The notes under the pieces were generated by a model. That model was not told where the DNA came from. It saw nothing but the letters and a program-made list of their open reading frames with translations, and searched no databases. Shown in pieces: positions 1 to 12,132 of a stretch of 64,000 bases of DNA. Location of the stretch: the NCBI GenBank assembly GCA_008638375.1, contig CM018031.1, positions 60,070,688-60,134,687 on the forward strand. The letters run 5' to 3'. The stretch's first letter is position 1. The number at the start of each line of letters is the position of its first letter. Position numbers and translations under genes: made by a program. Source of the stretch: Nyssa sinensis (Eukaryota > Streptophyta > Magnoliopsida > Cornales > Nyssaceae).

Positions 1-518
1 ACAGATCAAATCAATGGTTGGGATCTTTGATCTTAGACCTTGCAAGACAAATAATTAAGAGTCATCGGAGGAACTCCGGTGAAAAATAGTCCTACGATCA
101 AGTCAGTTAGATGAGAAAATGAATTTGTAACTTAATCGAAAAATTAAGTCTATCTTAGGGTGAACCTTACACCAACTTTTATAATGATTTCAAATGATAT
201 TTTGATAAGGTCGAAAACAGAAAATATCAGGATTACAATTAATCTTTTGTGAAAATTTTCTTGTTTCATGCTAATAGCTCGGGACCTCATACCTGAGCTC
301 ACCTATTCAGTGCTAAGTAACAATACGCAGTGGCGGACATGGGTGGTGGCCAACGGGCCACCGCCCCTCCAAAACTTTGGGAATTTTTTTTCTTTCTAAC
401 GAGTGTAATTCGGTAGGGTCTGAACTCCCACTGTCCACCTGTCCTCATCTTGAGGTGATGAATTATTTTGGATATATCAAACAAAAATTACAAAACAAGG
501 GAAAAAATGTGAATTTGA

Positions 519-556
519 ATATATATATATATATATATATACGTGTGTGTGTGTAT

Positions 557-589
<33 letters not shown>
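519..589. repeat. (AT)n-(GT)n-(AT)n microsatellite
   Basis: Two long AT runs flank a short GTGTGT stretch. Open frames on both strands here translate to YIYIYI-type low-complexity peptides and are not genes. Confidence 0.95.
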
Positions 590-593
<4 letters not shown>

Positions 594-1015
594 ATTTATT
601 TTGGTGACTCAGTGCATACACCTGGCATATGACAACCGTTGAAACCAAGACACAGCAAGCCTCAACAATGGAATCAACCTTCCTCAAGTATCAAATTACA
701 GGAACTCATTCAACATCCCAAAGAAGAGAGTCACTATCTTAATCTTTGAAGATTCGATCAATCTTTGCTATTCCAGTAAAATAATTGAAGTTGTATGGAT
801 AGAGACTGAAAAGTTATATATACTATTACTTTTCTTTCAAGATAAGCCCAAGACTGATTCAGTAGAGGCATATATATATATGGAATGAAAGCAAAAGTGC
901 TTGTTCATTACGGAACTAGTTTGTTTATCAAGGCATGCGTAAGCATGGGCATCAATGATTGAGTTTCTTTAGAATATAGTCAAACTGTTCATATTAGGGC
1001 TGCCAGAACCAATTC

Positions 1016-1058
1016 TATGTCAAAGTTCTTTGATTTTTAATCGAAGAACTTTGGCATA
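1016..1058. repeat. 20-bp stem, 3-nt loop hairpin
   Basis: Arms at 1016-1035 and 1039-1058 are reverse complements apart from two positions that would form G-U pairs in RNA transcribed from the + strand. The loop is TTT. No neighbouring gene explains it. Confidence 0.7.
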
Positions 1059-1692
1059 TTGAAAGTGAATATATGTTTATGTGTAAGTCATGCGACATTT
1101 TCAATTTATCAAAGACTACTCGTATAGTCAAAATGTGGTGGCTTGTGGACCTGATTCAACTTCTTGAATGTGCTTAGGGCCTATCTGTCGACATGGGTGG
1201 AAGAGATAATTGTTCTCCATTTCATTTTAAAATAGAGAGGCACCGACCCAGAAAGAGAATGACGTGTCCTAAGCTGCAATTATTTGAGTTGAATGCAATC
1301 CAAATACTCCAACCTGATCCCAAATTTCCATTGACTCGCGCAATTTGGATGCTTGGATATTGAACTTTGGGCATAAGGTTGGGCTTCATTGGCAATATCT
1401 TAGTGCAGTAGTCGATAGTTGGGTTAGGAATGGTTTAATCCATTCGGCAAAGAAGCCCAATAATTCACATCCTGTGGCCTCTGGGTTGGCCTAGGAATGG
1501 GTTTAGGCACTTAGCATAATGGCGTATGGGCTGGCTAGGCAGCCCAGCTGAGAAGTGGGACCCCATAAATGGCAATAAATGAGATGGAGAGACATAAATG
1601 TTTCTAGCATCCATGGAATCTGCAGCATGACATTGTTTTTTGGATGTTCAGCTATTTCCAAAGATCTGTCACCCTTGTTAATTGATTCTGTA

Positions 1693-2563
1693 GTTTCAAA
1701 ATCTATTTATATAAAAGAATTACTTATTAATTTATGAAAATATGATAAAACTTAATAATTAATAAATTTTTTATCTTTCATATTTATTAATTATAAAAGA
1801 GTTGATTGTATGTATATCATTTCATGATTTATGATTTAATGTGATGTAATAAAGATGTCGTCATCTCATTTAAGATTATTTTTAAAATTATTTTGAAAAG
1901 AGTAAAATTGCTCCAAAATATTATTTTAGAGGACATTTTTACTCCTTCATTGATATAACAAAAAGACCGTTTTGCCCCCAAGAAAGTAGTTGTAACATTG
2001 TGGAGCACCAATATATATATATATTTTGACACCATGATGAAAGAAAGAAAATTAAACTTATGCCAACCACGTAGAGAGTGGGTACTCGTATTATTCGGAT
2101 AGAACATGTGTCTTTAACACTTATATTTTATTTTCTTTTGAAATGAAAAAAAAAAAAATTACCTTAATGATTATCATTTGAAAAACTTTGGGTCACATTT
2201 AATTTTTTTTTTTTTTTTTTGTAATTAATGAATAAAATGACCGTTTGGTGCTCCACAATGGTACAACTACAATCTTGGGGGCAAAACGGTCTTTTTGTTA
2301 TATCAACGTGGGAGTAAAAATGTCCTGTAAAATAGTATTTTGGAGCAATTTTACTCTTTCCAAAACATTTTAAAAATAATCTTAAATGACATGACGACAT
2401 CTTTATTACATCACATTAAATCATAAATCATGAAATGATATACATACAATCAACTCTTTTATAATTAATGGATATAGAAAGATTCAAAATTTATTAATTA
2501 TTAAGTTTTATTATATTTTCATAAATCAATAAGTACTTTTTATATATAAATAGATTTTGAAAC
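1693..2563. mobile_element. Long inverted-repeat (foldback/MITE-like) element
   Basis: Arms of about 319 bp (1693-2011 and 2245-2563) are near-perfect reverse complements. The left arm begins GTTTCAAAATCTATTTATAT and the right arm ends with its complement. A loop of about 233 bp contains AT and poly-T runs. Short open frames at 1829-2107 and 2164-2400 lie in the arms and have no protein likeness. No clear target-site duplication is visible, so the superfamily is unknown. If transcribed, the arms would form long double-stranded RNA. Confidence 0.8.
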
Positions 2564-4610
2564 AAAAATAGGATTTTATAAGCAACTTTTTAAGGACGTT
2601 TTAATTTTTTTTTTATAAAAAACACATAGTAATACTGAACTTAAGGTGTAAAAAAACTCATAATTTTCTTTTCAAATAAAGAAGTTGAATTTTCAGGATA
2701 TCAGAATTCTTTTTTTACTTGTAATACTTTTGACTTCAACTATGTTAAATTAATAATATAATTATCAAGACCTGTCATAAATGAGACATATGAGTATATG
2801 TATAACTATTTTATTTCTCATATAATTAATATTATAAAGAGTCTTTTTTAAAATAAAATTAATTATTAAGTAATATAATTATTAATTATAACCTATGGAA
2901 TCAAGTTAATTTTTTTTAAAATTATTAATTATTAAAAATTACTAACTTATTAAATATTAATTATAAGAGAATCAATCGTACAATACAGTTATCTTTTGGA
3001 AAGGGTAAAATGGTCTTCCTCAAATTAATGAAGAATAGCCATGTCATTATATGTAGTTGTTGTAGCATTATTACAGATATTTCATGAAGGACTAAAGATT
3101 CCATCTGCCTGTACTACTAGTAAGGAATGTCCTTATAAGGATGCTACCTTGAGCAAGAAAATATCAAATTAGGTTGGGGGACATAATGACATAGAGTAGT
3201 TGAGACAAGTTGGCTTATTTAAAATAAAATAAAAATTATTTAAAAGAAGAAAAAAGATTGAAATAAATTAATTGAATCAGAATAATGTATATTCTTATTT
3301 TCCAATTGGTCTAAGTTGATTTACATTTTTTTGACCTTGTCTTGGAATTCTCGTACAATTATTGGAGGTCCAATAAACTCTATGACTTCTTATGGTCCAA
3401 CACAAAAGGACATGATTAAAGATTCAAACCTCATGTAAAACATGTGAAATGATATCACGTGTCAGTCACATCCAAATGAGTATTTAGTCTTCGTTTGAAT
3501 GAACGGTAAAAAGGTGTAGTTTAAAAAAATATAATTTGAATTAAGTTATAAGTATTAAGATGAATGTATTTGAAACATGCTTAAATGATATTGTAATATT
3601 AGAATAAACTGTTAAAAGTGTTGAATGCGTTATATAGATAAAAAATAGGCATTTTCAAAACAAGAGTTTGAAAAAAAGCCTTTATTAACACTTTTTCAAA
3701 ATAGACACGGGCGTTTGGACTTGAAAATGTCTAAATAGGCGTTTCGAAAATATTGAAATATAAAAAAAAATATCGATTTAGATTACGAAATGCCTGTTTC
3801 AAAAACACGATTGTCCATCCAAATATGCCTACTGAGTTGTATTTGAGCGATTGACAAGAGGCCCATCATAGAAAATGAGTCATATTCTGCTCCAAGTGCT
3901 GAGTAAGGGAGTCCAGATGATTGCATAGGGCAAAATATACCAACCAAACTATGGATGTAAAATGGCTTTATATGTACTAGTTAGAGTTCTATGTAAAGTA
4001 GACACTAGGAATATTCTCAAGAAAGAAAGAAGAATGCAAGAAATTCCAAGTGCAGTTGAGTATGATTTTGGAGTGGCTTGCTGTCCTTTTTGTTTTGTAC
4101 ACTGAAAATGAGTTCTCCATACTTTTTTCCCTACATTTGTTCTCTACCCCAATTAAATTCAGTTCTGCCATTTTTGTACAAGATGAATGGATTCAAGCAA
4201 GATGCCCCATGTGACACATTGGTGGCTTTTATATAAATGTTGGGACCACTTCCATGTGCCACTTGCAGTGCTTCACTTTTTTTCTTACTCTTGGAACCAC
4301 TTATCTAACCTTCTAATGCCTTGAAAACCAAAGTACATTTCCAATAAACAATGGGCCTTGTTAATTGTGTTTGCAAAATGGAAAAGCCATTAATTAGAGT
4401 TGGTCTCACCAAGGGAAGAAGTGGGGGAGGTCCATTGGATATAGACAGTGAATGCTATGTGTTCCAAATTTTTTATATCCCAAACAATGAAACAGTGGAT
4501 TATTGGCAGAGTTAAAGAATGTGTTTAATGCACTCATTTGAGATGTTAAATTTGATACAAAAATTTAGAATATAAAGTATTATTGTGTACAATTACACTA
4601 TGCAATGACG

Positions 4611-4612
<2 letters not shown>
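2564..4612. other. Intergenic DNA, no gene recognised
   Basis: AT-rich sequence without convincing coding exons. About 3488-3830 begins CGTTTGAATG and ends near CCATCCAAATATG, which could be the degenerate ends of a MITE, but I cannot define its borders. Confidence 0.5.
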
Positions 4613-4667
<55 letters not shown>

Positions 4668-4668
4668 T
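4613..4668. repeat. (CT)n(AT)n compound microsatellite
   Basis: An uninterrupted CT run passes directly into a TA run. The same compound type recurs upstream of CRRSP gene 1 at 13238. Confidence 0.95.
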
Positions 4669-4689
4669 GCTTCTTATTCTATCATGTAG

Positions 4690-4886
4690 CATTCCAACTC
4701 TAGCAGTTAGAGGATTGCACTAGAGCACAACCTTCTTAAACTCACGCAAAACCGGTTCTCCACGTGAATCAGGTAAATATAGGATTGGTAACCTTCCAAA
4801 AAAACACACACTCGATAGGATTTGAACTATGAATTTAATCGTGTTAAACAGTCATCTCTTAATTCGCTACCACTGGAACTACCCGT
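4690..4886 (-). mobile_element. Probable tRNA-derived SINE
   Basis: Read on the - strand, the segment starts with a tRNA-like head: an A-box-like AGTGGTAGCGAA is followed about 40 nt later by a B-box-like AGTTCAAATCC (+ strand 4818-4828). A tail of unrelated sequence follows and ends near a pyrimidine-rich stretch. This arrangement fits plant tRNA-derived SINEs. Borders are approximate and no target-site duplication was found. Confidence 0.45.
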
Positions 4887-5443
4887 GGGGATTGTAGAGT
4901 GAAAAGTATAGTTGTAAGCCAAATGGAACTGAGGATCTCTTTACCTAAAAGGCCCAAACTCCAAGTGTTCCCATATGAAGTCACAGTTCTAACCAATAGT
5001 ATATGCAACACTATACCCATAACAAGATTCACATAAAAATTGGAGGAAAAAAATTGTATTGAAAAGTTTAAAACAAAATAATCATATAAAATGGGAAGTA
5101 GATATTTTAGATCATATTGAATGTAGTTTCTTCATTTATTTTATATGGAGTTTCTGTCCTCGGACCATAAATCTAACTTCTGCAGCTTAATACAGTAACA
5201 AAAGCAGAAGGAAAAAAAAAACACACACAAAGGGTCTCTCTCCAAGAAGAAGTGAATGATAACTCAAAGCCAAAAATTCATACAATCCAACATTCTGAAT
5301 TCAGAAAGACACTATAACAAATATTCATTTAACTGGTTGTACCAATAAAATAGTGTTGAAAACAGAAAGAAGAGAGATTGGAGTTCTTTATGAATCTGGA
5401 ATCAACATTCACTTATCCAAACTTAATAGTTCTCCATGAAATA

Positions 5444-6267
5444 TTACCTATGGCAAACACACTTGTAATGGTATGGGCTATTGATTGGGTCATTCCCCTC
5501 CACTGGAACTTGCTCAGCTATACACTTGTACTTGCATCCTCTGCATTCATTGTAAGTGCAAGTTGGAGCTGTTGATCCAATCATCAACCTTCTTGAATTC
5601 CTGTTCATCCATCTTCTGCTACTACCCTATTTCCTCCCCCCCAAAAAAAAATTGAAATGAAAAAGTGAAAAAAAAATGTTAAAATTAAGCAATGTCTTGT
5701 TCTTTCTCACCTGTGCTTGTAATTCTGTTTCTGATTGAGAGGAATCATAGACTCTTTGATGATGAAGAACTGTTGAAAGAGTTTTAGACCCTGCAACACC
5801 TGAAATGACATGAAATATGAGCATACAATTAGTTAAAGAAAACAAAGAACATAATATATATCAAAATGCAGCATGCAGAATGTTATGAAAAGCTTGAATT
5901 GGTGGTTGAGAAGAGGGGGGAAAAGAAGAGAGAACTTGGAATATTCTTACAAACACCATAATAGGACTATATATAACGCCAAGTGGAAGTCAAGTAGTAA
6001 TAGTTGGTGCAACAGAGAACAATGTAAATCTTGAATAGTATTGATATACATTGTAAAAGCCAGCACAAATTCTAGTAAAAATAAAAGCCCAGAAGAAATG
6101 GAACATGAAACAAGAAAAATAATGGTTTAAATAACTATAACAAGACTAAGGAGTCATGTGGAGTAGGAGAGAACTTGCTATGGTTGAATATAACCTTGTA
6201 TAACACATGCTGCAGAAATTAAGGTGAAGAATAGCAAGAGTAACTTAGGTTGTTTAATCTTGGCCAT
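5444..6267 (-). CDS. EPFL9: EPFL9/STOMAGEN-type secreted stomatal peptide precursor
   Basis: Three exons on the - strand: 6195-6267, 5711-5799 and 5444-5626, all with GT-AG introns and consistent phases, giving 114 residues. Exon 1 encodes a hydrophobic signal peptide (MAKIKQPKLLLLFF...). Exon 2 encodes a variable propeptide. Exon 3 encodes a basic cleavage region followed by the 45-residue mature domain, which begins IGSTAPTCTYNECRGC and ends YHYKCVCHR with six cysteines. That domain nearly matches Arabidopsis STOMAGEN as I recall it. In the known family the mature peptide acts outside the cell on TMM and ERECTA-family receptors and promotes stomatal formation. I chose the ATG at 6265-6267 because it directly precedes the signal peptide; an upstream in-frame ATG at 6447 would put about 60 unrelated residues before it. 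Exon 2 has two in-frame acceptors 9 nt apart. Confidence 0.93.
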
Positions 6268-8522
6268 TCTTTCCTTACTATTGGGATAAGCTTGAAGGCG
6301 AGATGTATGGGTGGACAATATATTAGCGAGAGAGAGAGAGAGAAAGAGGGTTGTGGTCAAATAATGACCATAAGAGATAGACTGGCAAGATATGCAGTGC
6401 TGAGCGGAGCACACCAAACAGGTCCCCAGCTGACAAGCTTGAAACATGAGCTAACTCATGGTGCTGCTGGGTTATTTATGAGAATTACAAAAATACCCAC
6501 TGCCTTTTTATATATTTTTGTTAATCAGCATTAGTTTATTTTGATATTTTGAAGGTTAAAATGGGGTTTCTGGCAAGAAAAATCATTTGTATGTCCCTAG
6601 ATGGGTATAGAATCTATAGATATCTCACCCACCAACAAGCAGCATTAAGGGCTACCACTTCCATGCAGGCTTGGGAAATGCTTAGAGTTGTCTGAAAATC
6701 CCTAGAAGAATGTGGAAACCTTGTAAAAGACACATATTTTTCATATAATATACTATCAATTGACCTTGACTGCAAAATTTAACAGTTTAAAATATCAATA
6801 TGTAATTTTTAACCAACCCATTGTAGAAAAAGAGAAGAAAAATATTGGACTTTGGAAATGATGTTTTAGAATTTTGATCCCCTATTAATTTGCAAAGCAC
6901 ATTCCTAGTCACAGTTACTATTGGAAATGTAATAGTTGTATCCGAAACGGTGTTAATAAAACTTTAATTGACATTTTCAGATATACTACTTAAAAAAATG
7001 ACAAAATGTATTTAATTTAAGCTTATAAACAGAATGAATCAGAGGTGATTCGAATACTATTTATTAAAAAATTTATTGAATTAGATGGGATAGAAAATTC
7101 AACGAATTGATGATTTCTTAATTCAAATTCGAATATATTTATTATCTAATCTATGAATGCCTATGTGTATTATAATTAGCAGTAATTATACATTTTACGG
7201 ATATTGGGCTGGACCAAGATGAGGTTGGACTTTAATTGCTTGTGCCAACCCCAACCTAACAAGAAGAAAGGCTTGTCAAGTCTCTTGGCTTATTGACTAG
7301 AGGTGATAGTTAACTGCCACCGGAGTTGCTTTGTTCCACTAAAACTTAGCCACTCACTAGAGTTAATGATTTTAAGTCTCTGTTAACCCCCTCATCACTT
7401 GTTCTTATATGAACTTGAATTATGCTATTCCCTCTAAGAATGTGTAGGTAATATCAATGGGCCATTACCCATTTTGGCACGACTTCTTTTATTTTTAACA
7501 ATGAAAAAAAGAACAACTAAACAATAAGGCTTGATAATTAATCCTTTGCATTTTTTTTGTTTCTTGGGGTGAGAAGCTTATGCCAAGATTCATAACCCCC
7601 TCTTCTCTTACTCGTATAGAAACTTGAATCTTGTTATTTCCTCTATAAATATGTAGGTAATGTCACTGGACTATTACCTATTTCGACATTACTTTCCTTA
7701 CTTTTAACGATAGAAAAAAGAATAATTAAACAATAAGGCTTGATAATTAAGCCTTTGCATTTTTTTTTTGCATTGCCAAGCTTATGCCAAGATGTATTAT
7801 CTCTACATTAATTGTAAGATTAACTTTAAAATACATGTCTAAACAATCAATCATTTTATAAAACATGCTGGACCTCAAAGATTAAAACATACAACGTGTC
7901 TTACAAAAAACAGGACTAACAATTATAATAAGTTGGTTAAAACGTTGTTATATTCATTCATTTTAATCACTTTATATTTAGTTTTTAAATTATTTAATAA
8001 TTAAAACACCGTATATGCTCAAATTTATATAGTAACATTTGCTCAAAAAAATAAAAAATAAAAAATTCTCCCTCTTCCTCCTTTTAATCAAGTTTTGAAT
8101 ATAAAGAAATTGTGAACTCAAAGTCATTCCTCTCATTTTCCTTCCTTCCATTATTCCGGGATTATGTTAACAAGTAACCATCATAATTTGGAAAACCGTT
8201 GGTCAGGAATTCCCGCGAATACCCAATCTTTCAAGAATACCAAACCCTAGCAAACCATTTCTCTCAACTCTTCTCTCTCTAACTTGCAGATGGCAAGCGT
8301 CAGAAATCCCTTTCCTTCTCTCCCAAACTTCCTTACGCCCTCCCCTTTCATCTTCCTCCTTCCAATCCTCCAAAATACTTCCCAAGCAAAGCATCCTTCC
8401 TCTGCTATACCTCCTCATGTCCCATCCAATAAAAGCCCAAACCCTAGGACCACAAACCCACCGATACTCTTCTTCAATTTCTCTCTGGTTCCCCTTCTCT
8501 TTCTTCCTTTTTTTACCCGAAA
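6268..8522. other. Intergenic/promoter DNA between divergent EPFL9 and AsnRS genes
   Basis: No gene is recognised. The two flanking genes are transcribed away from each other, so both promoters lie here. A GA-rich tract at about 6324-6350 is in the probable EPFL9 5' leader. A CT-rich stretch before 8523 is in the AsnRS leader. A tandem duplication at 7388-7795 is listed separately. Confidence 0.6.
7388..7795. repeat. Direct tandem duplication, two units of about 205 bp
   Basis: Two successive diverged copies share the blocks ACAATAAGGCTTGATAATTA, CCTTTGCATTTTTTTT and AGCTTATGCCAAGAT in the same order. They begin near 7388 and 7598. No coding sequence. Confidence 0.75.
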
Positions 8523-11500
8523 ATGGACTCTGAGCAAGCCGCAGTTGTTGAAATTCCGGTGACCCTCTCGAAGTACTCGAAGAGGGTGATCTTGAAAACT
8601 GTATTGGGTCGTAGCGATGGTGGATTGGGATTACTTGGTGAGAGAGTTGTCATTGGAGGTTGGGTTAAGTCCTCCAAGGAAGTGAGAAAAGAGCCTGTGC
8701 CGCCAACCGAAGTGGATGCTGGGTCTGCCAGCCCGAAAGATGTGAGTTGTGTGGAAGTTCTTCAGTCTCGAGTACCCTTTCTTCGCTCTATAATGAAGGT
8801 TTTTGGGGGAGGCGGCCATTACCCCGTTCGTGAAAAGTTGGGTCCAGTGATTCCTAAGCCACCACCGCCCTCCATTGCAATTTTGCAACTTAGTGATGGT
8901 TCTTCTATTGCAAGTCTTCAGGTACATTTAATTTGTTCTTTTCTTTTATAATTATCTCTGTTTTACACATTATGATTGTATAATTTCATTAAAAATTAAT
9001 GCGTAACACAATGAATGGAAAATCAGATCTCTTCTATTTGTTACTTTTTGTTTGGTTGGATTTGAACTCTTTTAGGTTGTGGTGGACTCATCAATAGCCC
9101 TTCCGAGCCACCTCATGCCTACTGGAACCTGTGTATTAGCAGAAGGTATATTGCAGCAGCCATCAGTGCAGGGAAAACATGTTCTTGAACTCAAAGCAGA
9201 GAAAATTCTACATCTTGGGATAGTAGATCAAGATAACTATCCATTATCAAAGAAACGGTTGCCATTGGAAATGTTAAGAGATAGCTCTCACATTAGGCCT
9301 CGAACTACTACGGTAATTTTATTATCCCATTGCAATTTCCTGTTTTGGTGGTTTCTATCTATATGTATTTTCTGTATTGTAGGTGCACTATATGGTTAGA
9401 GTTATGCACTAGTCTTTTAGATGTAGTCCCATCCGTCCCTTTTTCTCAAGTGTAATAATTCTTACAGGGATTTCTGAGGACCAAATTATAAACCTAAGTC
9501 ATCCCTGCATCTAGCTTCTTTTTTTGTTTTTTTTTTTCTCTTTGTTTAGGGGATTTCCGGTCCAGGGTGGTTGCGCGGGAACTAAGTTATTTATACTCGA
9601 ATATTTGGCATACCTTTACTATTTTCATTGAGGTGTTTTACATATTGAAGGTGGCATCTGTTATGCGAATCCGTAATTCCATGACTCAAGCAACTCATGC
9701 CTTCTTCCAGAACGTGGGGTTCCTTTATGTGCAAGTGCCCGTTATCACAAGCACAGACAGTGAAGGATGTAGTGAGAAGTTCCAAGTTACAACTCTTTTA
9801 GGCAGAGAAAGGAAGGAGGAGGAGCGAAATTCTGTGGAGCATACTGTAGGGGTTAGTCTTGAAGTTGTCAAAGCTTCTATTAAAGAGAAAAGCAAACTAG
9901 TTGAAGAACTCAAGAGAAGTGAAAGTAATAAGGAAGCCTTGGTCGCTGCAATTCAAGATCTTCGTAAATCAAATGAGTTAGCATTACAATTGGAAGAAAG
10001 AGAGAAAACAAAGTCTGGAACTTCACATAAACCCTATAAGGTTGACTTTTCTGAAGACTTCTTTTCTTGCCCGACTTTTCTAACAGTTTCTGGTCGTCTT
10101 CATCTTGAGAGCTATGCTTGTGCCCTTGGAAATGTGTACTCATTTGGACCCAGATTTCGAGCAGAAAAATCAGAATCCAAAAAGTATCTGGCAGAGATGT
10201 GGATGATTGAACTCGAAATGGCCTTCTCACAGTTAGAGGTATAAGTTTTGTGTTTGTCCAGTATTAATACTTTCATAGTATTCCTCTTGGTTACATAGTT
10301 TCTATCCATATTTAGTGCAAGTTTCTGCCTGAAGTTGTTTTGTCTTGTCACCTGTTGTGCTCTTTTTCAATGGCCACTGAATTAAATTTGTTTTGTTTTA
10401 TTTTATTTTTAAAATTATAGTTTATCCCTTGCATCTTTATCTTGTAGATTTAAGCCTTTTTCTGCCCCCCCCCCCCCCTCCTCCTCCAAAAATAAAAAAT
10501 AAAAATCGCCAAACCCTCCCTGATTATGAGAATGGCCTTAATCTGTAATATTATATACCAGGAGGCATGTTTTCAACTTGCATAATTTTCAGACATACTC
10601 ATGGGACATTCTGGAGTAATCATCAAAAAGAAATTCTGTAATATTATATTCTTGTTGATTTGTACCTCATATTTTATATGTGAAGTAATTTTTCTTCCCT
10701 CGGAAATATATAATTCTTTGCATCTTGTCCAGGATGCCATGAATTGTGCGGATGACCTTCTGAAGTTCATCTGTAAATGGGTTTTGGAAAATTGTTCAGA
10801 AGATCTGGCATTTGTCTCAAAACGAATTGATAAAACCATTGTGGATCGCCTTCAATCAATGACATCAAGTTCATTTGAAAAGCTATCCTATGCAGAGGCA
10901 GTGGAGGTATTAAAGAAGGTAATATTGCATTACATGTTCCTGGAATACATTATTCTAACATTTTCACCTTTGTTATACTTGTCTAACATGTTTATGTGGT
11001 GTTTTCCAACCAGGTTACTGATAAGAACTTTGAAGCAAAAATTGAGTGGGGTTTGCCCCTAACTGAAGAACATGAAAGGTATGAATAGTGGCCGTTTTTA
11101 TCTGCATGCATAGGAAGTATGGGTAGACTTAACCTCTCTGTTGGTGGCAGTTACTTGGCTGATGAAATCTATAAAACGCCAGTGATCATATACAATTATC
11201 CAAAAGAACTTAAGCCATTCTATGTGCGCCTAAACATTGATGGAAAAACAGTTGCAGCATTTGATGTGATTGTACCAAAGGTAAGCTTGAATGGTTTTTT
11301 TTAAGAGGTGAAGGGCTTTTTTAAGCTATTAATGTTTGATTCTTCATAGCTGTGGAATTCAATTATAATCCAGACAGAATTTTGCTGGTAATTAAGCGGA
11401 AGGACACTTTGTTTGCAGGTTGGAACACTTGTCAGAGGTAGTCAAAATGAGGAACGCTTCAATATGTTAAGTGCAAGGTAAAGACCATATATTGATGGAA

Positions 11501-11915
11501 CCATGGAGATCTAAACTTTAAATAGTATTTTCCCTTTTGAATGATCAGCATCTGTTGTTTTTCTTTTCCTTGTCCCTTGTTCATCCTGTCTCAGTTTAAT
11601 GATGATTCTGCTTGCAGACTTATGGCAGGAGCTTCTCTACATCTTTCTAACTGAAACAGCTAGCAAATGCTTACATATTTTTCTTACTGATTTCCCCTTT
11701 TTTGTGTGTGTGCATGCGTGCGTGCCTGCAGGATTAAGGAATTGGGCTTACCAAAAAAGCAGTACGAATGGTATTTAGATCTTCGCAGGCATGGAACTGT
11801 CAAACACTCCGGCTTCAGTCTAGTGTTTGATGCTTTGGTTCTTTATGCTACTGGCCTCACTGATGTCAGAGATGTTATCCCCTTCCCCAGAAGTTGTGGC
11901 AAAGCCGACAACTAA
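8523..11915 (+). CDS. Asparaginyl-tRNA synthetase paralogue, SYNC2 type, motif 3 degenerate
   Basis: Eight exons: 8523-8921, 9076-9312, 9651-10238, 10733-10918, 11014-11078, 11151-11280, 11419-11477 and 11732-11915. All introns are GT-AG with matching phases, and the product is 615 residues. The N-terminal part carries an OB-fold anticodon-binding domain (VVIGGWVKS...). The class II core has a motif 1 region ([10 protein letters not shown], about 236-245) and motif 2 (FRAEKS at 381, MIELEMAF). Between them, at about 280-330, lies a lysine/glutamate-rich helical insert resembling a WHEP domain, a known feature of plant AsnRS. The C terminus keeps [10 protein letters not shown] (599-608). Motif 3 reads GFSLVFDAL (582-590) instead of GFGLGFERL, so Ala589 replaces the ATP-binding arginine. 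The family charges tRNA-Asn in the cytosol. My recollection is that Arabidopsis SYNC2 has a similar change, so this may be a conserved non-canonical paralogue and not a decayed gene. Confidence 0.9.
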
Positions 11916-12132
11916 TTAAGTTTGCAGCAGAACTATCACTTCAAGGTTGGAGCATGACTATCATTATAGTTATGTACATGGAAAGATTATTTTGTGTATA
12001 GAGATGATGTTTGACTGTAAATATGATTCACATGTATACATTATTATAGTCAAAAGGTGAAACATTCAATTTGAAATGAAATTACTTGGAAGTTTATGCA
12101 TTCTTTGATTAAAATTCATCTGGCATGACAGA

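Larger units (their letters stand above)
1..1692. other. Intergenic DNA, no gene recognised
   Basis: AT-rich DNA without a convincing coding exon. It holds an (AT)n/(GT)n microsatellite and a short perfect-stem hairpin, listed separately. Open frames across the microsatellite are low-complexity artefacts. Confidence 0.6.

Noticed and set aside
331..400. GCAGTGGCGGACATGGGTGG, like the end of a common plant transposon
   Set aside because: Only one possible end is visible; no partner end or target duplication found.
377..687. Open frames on both strands over the AT/GT tract
   Set aside because: They encode YIYIYI-type repeats and arise from the microsatellite.
1829..2400. Two - strand frames of 92 and 78 residues
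   Set aside because: They are in the arms of the inverted repeat and do not resemble any protein.
6178..6447. Upstream in-frame ATG of EPFL9 at 6447
   Set aside because: It would place about 60 residues before an obvious signal peptide.
11114..11150. Acceptor at 11113 for synthetase exon 6
   Set aside because: It would add about 12 residues and break the phase; the CAG at 11148-11150 gives the conserved YLADEIYK join in phase.
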